A stretch of DNA of 64,000 nucleotides from Marinobacterium stanieri (GTDB lineage: Bacteria > Pseudomonadota > Gammaproteobacteria > Pseudomonadales > Balneatricaceae), in NCBI RefSeq assembly GCF_900155945.1, contig NZ_FTMN01000006.1:244303-308302 (forward strand). Direction: 5' to 3'. The translations under genes were made by a program, and so were the position numbers. Position 1 is the first letter of the stretch; each line of letters starts with the position of its first letter. Shown here piece by piece: positions 58,294-64,000 of this stretch. The notes under the pieces were generated by a model, which saw only the letters and a program-made list of their open reading frames with translations, was not told where the DNA came from and made no database searches.

Positions 58294-59169
58294 ATGATCA
58301 ACTATAAGAAGACAATCCTCTCAAGTGCTATTTTGTTGGGCAGCCTGTCAGTGGCTCAGCAGGCGATGGCGATCGCCGAAACCGTTCACCCGCGCGACTA
58401 CATTCCGGCGCCTGCTGGTACCAATCTGTCTGTGACCTACCTGGATCACCGCAGTGCGGACAACATGAATGTCGACGGTGACACCGTTTCCAAAAACGCG
58501 GGCTTTGAAGCCAACGCAATGATTCAGCGTTTTATCCACTTCACCGAATTCATGGGCATGCCGGCCGATCCCCAGGTCATCATCCCGGTCGTTGATCTGG
58601 ACGTAGGTATCGCGGGTCAGGAAAGCCAGGGTGTCGGTGACATCTTCTTCGGCTCTACTTTCTGGCCGCTGGCTGATGCAGAGAACAAGCAGTGGTTCGG
58701 TATTACTCCCTTCATCTACATGCCGACCGGTGAATACAACTCTGACAAGGGCGTTAACCTGGGTGCCAACCGCTGGAGCTACGTGCTTCAGGCCGGTTAC
58801 ACCAAAGGTCTGACCGACGGCCTGTTCTTCGAAGTGGTCGGTGAAGTCGAATGGTACGGCGACAACGATGACTACGTTGGCGGTACCACCCTGTCCAAGG
58901 ACGAAACCTACCGTTTCAACACCATGCTCTCCTACGATGTCGGCCCGGGCCGCTACGTTTGGGGCCGTTACACCAAACAGGTTGGCGGTGAAGAGTCTGT
59001 CAGCGGTGCTTCTCAGGACAACGAAATGGACACCGACACCATGAGCCTGGGTTACAGCCACTGGGTCGGCCAGGACTTCCAGCTGCAGGCTGAATACACC
59101 CGTGACCTTGAAGTTGAAAACGGCTTCGAGACTGACGGCGTGACCCTGCGTCTGGTAGTACCCTTCTAA
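58294..59169 (+). CDS. Outer-membrane channel-like protein (phenol/MetA-pathway family)
   Basis: Beta-barrel protein (291 aa) with a signal peptide (MINYKKTILSSAILLGSLSVAQQAMA) and repeated aromatic, outer-membrane-like strands (GDIFFGSTFWPLADAENKQW; YVLQAGYTKGLTDGLFFEV; YVWGRYTKQVG; TLRLVVPF). It belongs to the Pfam Phenol_MetA_deg type, whose members accompany aromatic and alcohol degradation genes, possibly for substrate uptake. The ATG at 58294 is preferred (GGAG at 58283-58286) over the upstream ATG at 58261. Ten bases separate it from the dehydrogenase, so they are one operon. Confidence 0.82.
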   Translation: MINYKKTILSSAILLGSLSVAQQAMAIAETVHPRDYIPAPAGTNLSVTYLDHRSADNMNVDGDTVSKNAGFEANAMIQRFIHFTEFMGMPADPQVIIPVVDLDVGIAGQESQGVGDIFFGSTFWPLADAENKQWFGITPFIYMPTGEYNSDKGVNLGANRWSYVLQAGYTKGLTDGLFFEVVGEVEWYGDNDDYVGGTTLSKDETYRFNTMLSYDVGPGRYVWGRYTKQVGGEESVSGASQDNEMDTDTMSLGYSHWVGQDFQLQAEYTRDLEVENGFETDGVTLRLVVPF

Positions 59170-59179
59170 GGAGACAAGC

Positions 59180-61291
59180 ATGCGCCGTTTAACTTCTGTT
59201 TTGCCGACGCTGCCCCTGCTGGCAGCACTGGCAGCAGCGCCGCTGTCCTCAGCGGTTGCTGCAGCCGTAACAGCTGAACGCCTGAACCAGGCCGCTGAAG
59301 ACACGAGCAACTGGATGAGCCATGGCCGTGACTACAGCGAGCAGCGCTTCAGCCCGTTGGATCAGATCAATTCCGAGAATGCCTACCGCCTCGGCCTGGA
59401 CTGGTATCACGAGTTCGACTCCAAGCGCGGTCTGGAAGCGACCCCTCTGGTCATCGATGGTGTGCTCTACACGACCGGCACCTGGAACCGTGTATACGCG
59501 TTTGATGCCGAAACGGGTAAGGAACTCTGGAGTTTCGATCCTCAGGTCAACCGTGAAATTGGTATTAAACTCTGCTGTGACGCCGTCAACCGTGGCTTGG
59601 CAGCCTGGGGTGACAAGCTGTACATGGGCACCCTGGATGGCCGCCTGATCGCGATCGACAGCAAAACCGGCGAAGATGTCTGGACCGTTCAAACGACCGA
59701 TCCTGACAAGGCCTACTCCATCACCGGTGCTCCCCGTGTCATCAAGGGCAAGGTGATGATCGGTAACGGTGGTGCCGAGTTTGGTGTGCGTGGCTACTTC
59801 TCTGCCTACGACGCCGAAACCGGTGACCAACTCTGGCGTTTCTACACTGTACCGGGCAACCCCGCCGAAGAAACCGATCCATTGATGAAAGAGATTTCAT
59901 CCACCTGGAGCGGCGAATGGTGGAAGCTGGGTGGCGGCGGTACTGCCTGGGACTCCATGGCCTATGACCCGGAACTGGACCTGCTGTACGTCGGCGTTGG
60001 TAACGGCTCTCCCTGGAACCGTGAAATCCGCAGTAACGGTGAAGGCGACAACCTGTTCCTGTCCTCTATCGTAGCGGTTCGTCCGGACACCGGTGAATAC
60101 GTCTGGCACTACCAGACCACACCGGGTGAAGAGTGGGATTACACCGCGACTCAGCACATGATCCTGGCGGACCTGGAGCTGGATGGCGAAGCCCGCAAGG
60201 TAATCATGCAGGCACCGAAGAACGGTAACTTCTACGTGCTGGACCGTGAAACCGGTGAGTTCATCAATGCCGACAACTATGTCGACATCAACTGGATGAG
60301 CGGTTTCGACGAAAATGGCCGCCCGCAGGTAGTACCGGAAGCGCGCTACGCTACCTCCGGCAAGCCCTGGGTGGGTTCACCCGGCTTTCTGGGTGGCCAC
60401 AGCTGGCAGCCGATGAGCTTCAACCCGGAAACCGGACTGGTGTACTTCCCGACACGCCAGATGAACTTCCCGTACATTCCGGATGCCAACTTCGAAATTG
60501 GTGACAAGAAGGTCAACCTGGGTACGGACATGCACGCAGCTGCCATGCCGCAGGACCCGGCGATCAAGGCTGCAGTCAAGGCTGCGACCAAAGGCCGTCT
60601 GGTTGCCTGGGACCCGATCCAGCAGAAAGAAGTCTGGGGTGTGGATAAGCCGGTACCCTGGAACGGTGGCACGCTCAGCACCTCCGGCGACCTGGTATTC
60701 CAGGGCGACGGTCAGGGTTACTTCAAGGCCTTTGACGCTCGTACCGGTGAAGAAAAATGGTCCTGGTTTGCCCAGACCGGCATTGTTGCCGCGCCGATCA
60801 GCTACAGCGTTGATGACCGCCAGTACATCGCCGTAATGGCGGGCTGGGGTGGTGCACTGCCGCTGCTGACCGGTGACCTAAGTGCTGAATCCACTGCAGG
60901 CCAGACTAACCGCCTGCTGGTATTCAGCCTGGACGGCGAGCAGAAACTGCCTGAGTTCAAGCAGATCAACAAGCCGCTGAATCCGCCGGCCGATACTGCC
61001 GACGCAGAGACCGTAGCCCAGGGCAAGCTGATTTATCAGAACTACTGTGCCAGCTGTCACGGTGATACGGCGGTAAGTGGTGGTGTACTGCCCGACCTGC
61101 GCTATGCCTCCGGCTGGACCTTCGACAACTGGAACAGCATCCTGATCGACGGCCTGTACAAGAACAAGGGCATGGTGTCGTTCGGTGATGTACTCAAGCC
61201 CGAGCAGGCTCAAGCCGTGAAATCCTACGTTATCCACCGCGCCAACCAGGCGCTGGATGAACTGAAAAAACAGGAAGAAGGAGACAAGTAA
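59180..61291 (+). CDS. PQQ-dependent quinohemoprotein alcohol dehydrogenase (type II)
   Basis: Periplasmic dehydrogenase of 703 aa that oxidises primary alcohols and passes electrons through PQQ to heme c. A signal peptide ([20 protein letters not shown] then PLSSAVAAA) precedes an eight-bladed propeller. The vicinal disulfide C132-C133 ([11 protein letters not shown]) and the Asp/Trp segments near [10 protein letters not shown] are typical of the PQQ site. A C-terminal cytochrome c domain carries C623-x2-C626-H627 (NYCASCHGD), with a methionine later (NKGMVSFGD) as likely axial ligand. The domain order defines type II soluble quinohemoprotein ADH. Its stop codon overlaps the pqqA start (TAATG). 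Confidence 0.93.
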   Translation: MRRLTSVLPTLPLLAALAAAPLSSAVAAAVTAERLNQAAEDTSNWMSHGRDYSEQRFSPLDQINSENAYRLGLDWYHEFDSKRGLEATPLVIDGVLYTTGTWNRVYAFDAETGKELWSFDPQVNREIGIKLCCDAVNRGLAAWGDKLYMGTLDGRLIAIDSKTGEDVWTVQTTDPDKAYSITGAPRVIKGKVMIGNGGAEFGVRGYFSAYDAETGDQLWRFYTVPGNPAEETDPLMKEISSTWSGEWWKLGGGGTAWDSMAYDPELDLLYVGVGNGSPWNREIRSNGEGDNLFLSSIVAVRPDTGEYVWHYQTTPGEEWDYTATQHMILADLELDGEARKVIMQAPKNGNFYVLDRETGEFINADNYVDINWMSGFDENGRPQVVPEARYATSGKPWVGSPGFLGGHSWQPMSFNPETGLVYFPTRQMNFPYIPDANFEIGDKKVNLGTDMHAAAMPQDPAIKAAVKAATKGRLVAWDPIQQKEVWGVDKPVPWNGGTLSTSGDLVFQGDGQGYFKAFDARTGEEKWSWFAQTGIVAAPISYSVDDRQYIAVMAGWGGALPLLTGDLSAESTAGQTNRLLVFSLDGEQKLPEFKQINKPLNPPADTADAETVAQGKLIYQNYCASCHGDTAVSGGVLPDLRYASGWTFDNWNSILIDGLYKNKGMVSFGDVLKPEQAQAVKSYVIHRANQALDELKKQEEGDK

Positions 61292-61365
61292 TGCAGTGGA
61301 CCAAACCGGCCTACACCGATCTGCGCATCGGTTTTGAAGTCACCATGTACTTCGCCAACCGCTAA
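61291..61365 (+). CDS. pqqA: PQQ precursor peptide PqqA
   Basis: A 24-residue peptide ([20 protein letters not shown] then FANR). Glu16 and Tyr20 are the residues joined by the radical SAM enzyme PqqE to make pyrroloquinoline quinone. The pattern W-x2-P, R-x-G-x-E-x-T-x-Y matches all known PqqA peptides. It begins in a TAATG overlap with the dehydrogenase stop and is too short for usual gene calls. Confidence 0.97.
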
Positions 61366-61375
61366 CAAGCTTCCA

Positions 61376-61397
61376 GCGGCCCTTCGGGGCCGCTTTT
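61376..61397 (+). terminator. Partial terminator between pqqA and pqqB
   Basis: GCGGCCC and GGGCCGC form a perfect 7-base stem with a TTCG tetraloop, followed by TTTT. It lies 10 bases after pqqA. A leaky terminator here would make much more pqqA than pqqBCDE transcript, as seen for several pqq operons. Confidence 0.8.
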
Positions 61398-61475
61398 GCG
61401 TTACAGTGACGCCACTTTTCCGGTCAGATTTTCTCTGCTTCACTCCTCTTTGGTTAAACTTTCTTTGGCAGAACA

Positions 61476-62396
61476 ATGAAGATACAAATTCTCGGCTCCG
61501 CTGCAGGCGGCGGCTTTCCGCAGTGGAACTGCAACTGCGACAACTGCAAAGGCCTGCGCAACGGCACCCTCAACGCCAAGGCCCGTACCCAATCCTCCAT
61601 CGCGGCCAGCCTCAACGGACGTGACTGGATCCTGTTCAACGCCTCACCGGATATCCGCGCTCAGCTGGAAAGCTTCGAGCCCCTGCAACCCAAACAGGGC
61701 AAACGTGATACCGGGATTGCGGCGATTGTGTTAATGGACAGTCAGATCGACCACACTACCGGCCTGCTGATGCTGCGCGAAGGCTGCCCGCACCAGGTCT
61801 ACTGCACCGATATGGTGAAACAGGACCTGAGCACCGGTTTCCCGGTCTTCAACATGCTGGAGCACTGGAACGGTGGCCTGGCGTGGAATCAGATCCCCAG
61901 CACCGAGACCTATAACGAATTCACCATCCCGGAAGTGCCGGGCATTACCCTGACCGCCGTGCCGCTGCGCTCCAGTGCGCCGCCGTACTCGCCGCACCGT
62001 AATGACCCACATCCGGGCGATAACATCGGCATGCTGCTGAAGGATGACGCCACCGGGCGTTCCATCTTTTATGCACCGGGTCTGGGCCAGATCGAAGAGC
62101 ACCTGCGCCCGATTATGGAAGACGCAGACTGCCTGCTGGTGGATGGCACCCTCTGGCGTGAAGACGAGATGATCCACGCCGGTGTCGGTGACAAGCTGGG
62201 CGTGCACATGGGGCACTTACCCCAGTCTGGGGAAAACGGCATGATCGCCTATCTGGATACGCTGGATAAGCCGCGCAAGGTGCTGATCCACATTAACAAC
62301 ACCAACCCGATCCTGATCGAAGATTCCCCCGAGCGGGGCGTACTGGCCGAGCACGGCATCGAAGTGGCCTTTGACGGCATGAGCATCGAACTCTGA
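61476..62396 (+). CDS. pqqB: PqqB
   Basis: Metallo-beta-lactamase-fold hydroxylase (306 aa) that acts on the tyrosine of the PQQ precursor. The N-terminus [20 protein letters not shown] and the following cysteines (CNCDNCKG) are typical, as are [15 protein letters not shown] and [15 protein letters not shown] full-length copy in the standard order. Confidence 0.96.
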   Translation: MKIQILGSAAGGGFPQWNCNCDNCKGLRNGTLNAKARTQSSIAASLNGRDWILFNASPDIRAQLESFEPLQPKQGKRDTGIAAIVLMDSQIDHTTGLLMLREGCPHQVYCTDMVKQDLSTGFPVFNMLEHWNGGLAWNQIPSTETYNEFTIPEVPGITLTAVPLRSSAPPYSPHRNDPHPGDNIGMLLKDDATGRSIFYAPGLGQIEEHLRPIMEDADCLLVDGTLWREDEMIHAGVGDKLGVHMGHLPQSGENGMIAYLDTLDKPRKVLIHINNTNPILIEDSPERGVLAEHGIEVAFDGMSIEL

Positions 62397-62406
62397 GGAG
62401 AGCATC

Positions 62407-63165
62407 ATGAGCAACACCGAACCGATGAGCCGCAGTGAATTCGAACAGGCTCTGCGCGCCAAAGGCGATCTCTACCACATTCATCATCCGTACCATGTGG
62501 CCATGTATGCCGGTGAATCCACGCCGGAGCAGATCCGTGGCTGGGTCGCCAACCGTTTCTACTATCAGGTCAACATCCCGCTCAAGGATGCCGCCATTCT
62601 GGCCAACTGCCCGCACCGTGACGTGCGTCGTCAGTGGCTGCAGCGCATCATGGACCACGACGGGTACGATGGTGCCGTGGGCGGCATCGAGGCCTGGCTG
62701 CAGCTGGGTGAAGCCGTGGGCCTTACACGCGAAGAGATCCTGTCCCACGAGCATGTACTGCCGGGCGTACGCTTTGCCGTGGATGCCTATGTGAACTTCG
62801 CCCGCCGTGCCACCTGGCAGGAAGCAGCCAGCTCCTCGCTGACCGAGCTGTTTGCGCCGCATATTCACCAGTCCCGTTTGGATACCTGGCCCACGCACTA
62901 TCCGTGGATCAAGGAAGAAGGTTACCAGTACTTCCGTAACCGCCTCACCGAAGCACGCCGCGATGTGGAGCATGGCCTGCAGATCACGCTGGACCATTAC
63001 ACCACCCGTGCCGAGCAGGAGCGTATGCTGGAGATCCTCCAGTTCAAGCTGGATGTGCTTTGGAGTATGCTCGATGCCATGACCATGGCGCACGAACTGG
63101 AGCGACCGCCGTTCCATACTGTGACCCAGGAGAAGGTGTACCATCGAGGACTGTTCAATGACTAA
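62407..63165 (+). CDS. pqqC: Pyrroloquinoline-quinone synthase PqqC
   Basis: Cofactorless oxidase (252 aa) that performs the last ring closure and eight-electron oxidation to PQQ. Visible conserved regions are [40 protein letters not shown] and [16 protein letters not shown]. It overlaps pqqD by eight bases. Confidence 0.97.
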   Translation: MSNTEPMSRSEFEQALRAKGDLYHIHHPYHVAMYAGESTPEQIRGWVANRFYYQVNIPLKDAAILANCPHRDVRRQWLQRIMDHDGYDGAVGGIEAWLQLGEAVGLTREEILSHEHVLPGVRFAVDAYVNFARRATWQEAASSSLTELFAPHIHQSRLDTWPTHYPWIKEEGYQYFRNRLTEARRDVEHGLQITLDHYTTRAEQERMLEILQFKLDVLWSMLDAMTMAHELERPPFHTVTQEKVYHRGLFND

Positions 63166-63436
63166 ACCGGCGCTGGACCAGACACCCCAGCTGAATGCCA
63201 TGTTCCGCTTCCAGTGGGAAGAGGCGCAGAACTGCCACGTGCTGCTTTACCCGGAAGGCATGATCAAACTGAACGACAGCGCGGGCGCTATCCTCAGTGA
63301 GGTGAATGGCGAACAGGACTGTGCTGCGATCATTCAGGCGCTGGAAACCCGCTTCCCCGAGGCCGGTGAACTGGGGCCGGATGTGCTGGAGTTTCTGGCC
63401 ATTGCCCATGAGCAAAACTGGATCGGTTATGTCTGA
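63158..63436 (+). CDS. pqqD: PQQ biosynthesis peptide chaperone PqqD
   Basis: RiPP recognition element (92 aa) that binds PqqA and delivers it to PqqE. The fold is seen in [40 protein letters not shown] and the end [14 protein letters not shown]. It overlaps pqqC and pqqE on both sides. Confidence 0.95.
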   Translation: MTKPALDQTPQLNAMFRFQWEEAQNCHVLLYPEGMIKLNDSAGAILSEVNGEQDCAAIIQALETRFPEAGELGPDVLEFLAIAHEQNWIGYV

Positions 63437-64000
63437 GCAACCGTCCCCTCAACAGCAGAAGCCCCAGCACCAGAGCCAGCCGCTCTGGCTGCTGGCCGAG
63501 CTGACCTACAAATGCCCGCTGCAGTGTCCCTACTGCAGCAACCCGCTGGATTTTGCTGCCCATGGCGAAGAACTGACCACCGATCAGTGGATCGAAGTGT
63601 TCCGTCAGGCACGCAAGATGGGTGCGGCGCAGCTGGGCTTCTCCGGTGGCGAGCCTCTGGTGCGTCGGGATCTGGAACAGCTGATCGCCGAAGGGCGCAA
63701 GCTGGGCTATTACACCAACCTGATCACCTCCGGCATCGGCTTGAACGCCGACCGTATCGCCGCTTTCCGTGAAGCGGGGCTGGATCATATCCAGATAAGC
63801 TTCCAGGCCTCTGATGAAACGGTCAATAACATGCTGGCCGGCTCCGACAAGGCGTTCCAGCAGAAGCTGAAAATGGCCCGCGAAGTCAAAGCCCAGGGCT
63901 ATCCAATGGTGCTCAACTTCGTCACCCACAAGCACAACATCGACCGGATCGACCGCATCATCGAGCTGTGCGTGGAGCTGGAAGCGGACTTTGTCGAACT
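63429..64000 (+). CDS. pqqE: PqqE radical SAM enzyme, partial
   Basis: Only the first 190 or so codons are in the window; the gene is open at the right edge. The radical SAM cluster motif C-x3-C-x2-C appears as [18 protein letters not shown], followed by the SAM-binding [20 protein letters not shown]. It joins Glu16 and Tyr20 of PqqA. It starts eight bases before the pqqD stop. Confidence 0.96.
   Translation, partial: MSEQPSPQQQKPQHQSQPLWLLAELTYKCPLQCPYCSNPLDFAAHGEELTTDQWIEVFRQARKMGAAQLGFSGGEPLVRRDLEQLIAEGRKLGYYTNLITSGIGLNADRIAAFREAGLDHIQISFQASDETVNNMLAGSDKAFQQKLKMAREVKAQGYPMVLNFVTHKHNIDRIDRIIELCVELEADFVE

Overview
The window is chromosomal DNA from a gammaproteobacterium of the Pseudomonadales/Oceanospirillales type. 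The evidence is gene order: hemA-prfA-prmC-moeB; a TPR lipoprotein gene, lolB, tRNA-Gln, prs, rplY, pth and ychF; secF-secD-yajC-tgt-queA; rimB-rimK; a FimX-like protein; and elongator-Met/Gln tRNA arrays. No species can be named from the sequence alone.

Layout. 1-2049: end of a VWA gene, batD, and a convergent secreted histidine phosphatase. 2050-5040: a four-gene RiPP operon of the bufferin/Hvf type (Cys-rich precursor with KCG repeats, MNIO/DUF692 oxidase, DUF2063 partner, DoxX membrane protein). 5032-8940: two AEC transporters, an EamA exporter behind a possible leader peptide and terminator, and an ankyrin protein. 8941-19447: housekeeping genes on both strands; ispE is missing from its usual place between lolB and tRNA-Gln. 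19532-27663: a large ESPR/PATR autotransporter whose barrel is out of frame at a G7 tract, with two AraC-family regulators. 27664-41361: a tRNA Met-Gln-Met-Gln array, FimX-like protein, serB, a DedA-PAP2 fusion, rnr, secF/secD/yajC, tgt, queA and tRNA-Leu(CAA).

41303-49788: an 8.4 kb integrative element in the 3' end of tRNA-Leu, bounded by a 60 bp direct repeat. It has an integrase next to attR, paired AGGCTGCA arm-type sites at both ends, an AlpA-like regulator, a P4-like Ash/immunity-type locus, a replication protein with a DnaT-like C-terminus, and a cluster of TTGGCCCT iterons inside that gene (a lambda O-like origin arrangement). It also carries a second tyrosine recombinase, a coiled-coil protein, an HNH protein and an HExxH protein. 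There are no virion genes, so it looks like a phage-satellite or plasmid-like island.

49789-64000: rimB-rimK; a minus-strand operon for a three-component Rieske oxygenase (oxygenase, [2Fe-2S] ferredoxin, FAD reductase) ending in an orphan TRAP solute-binding protein; three regulators (LuxR type, OmpR type with a degenerate receiver, AraC type); and a plus-strand operon of an outer-membrane protein, a PQQ/heme c alcohol dehydrogenase and pqqABCDE (pqqE runs off the end). I infer that the second half of this region takes up a substrate, probably aromatic or another alcohol/ether, oxidises it, and makes the PQQ cofactor locally. Striking operator candidates lie in both divergent regulatory regions.
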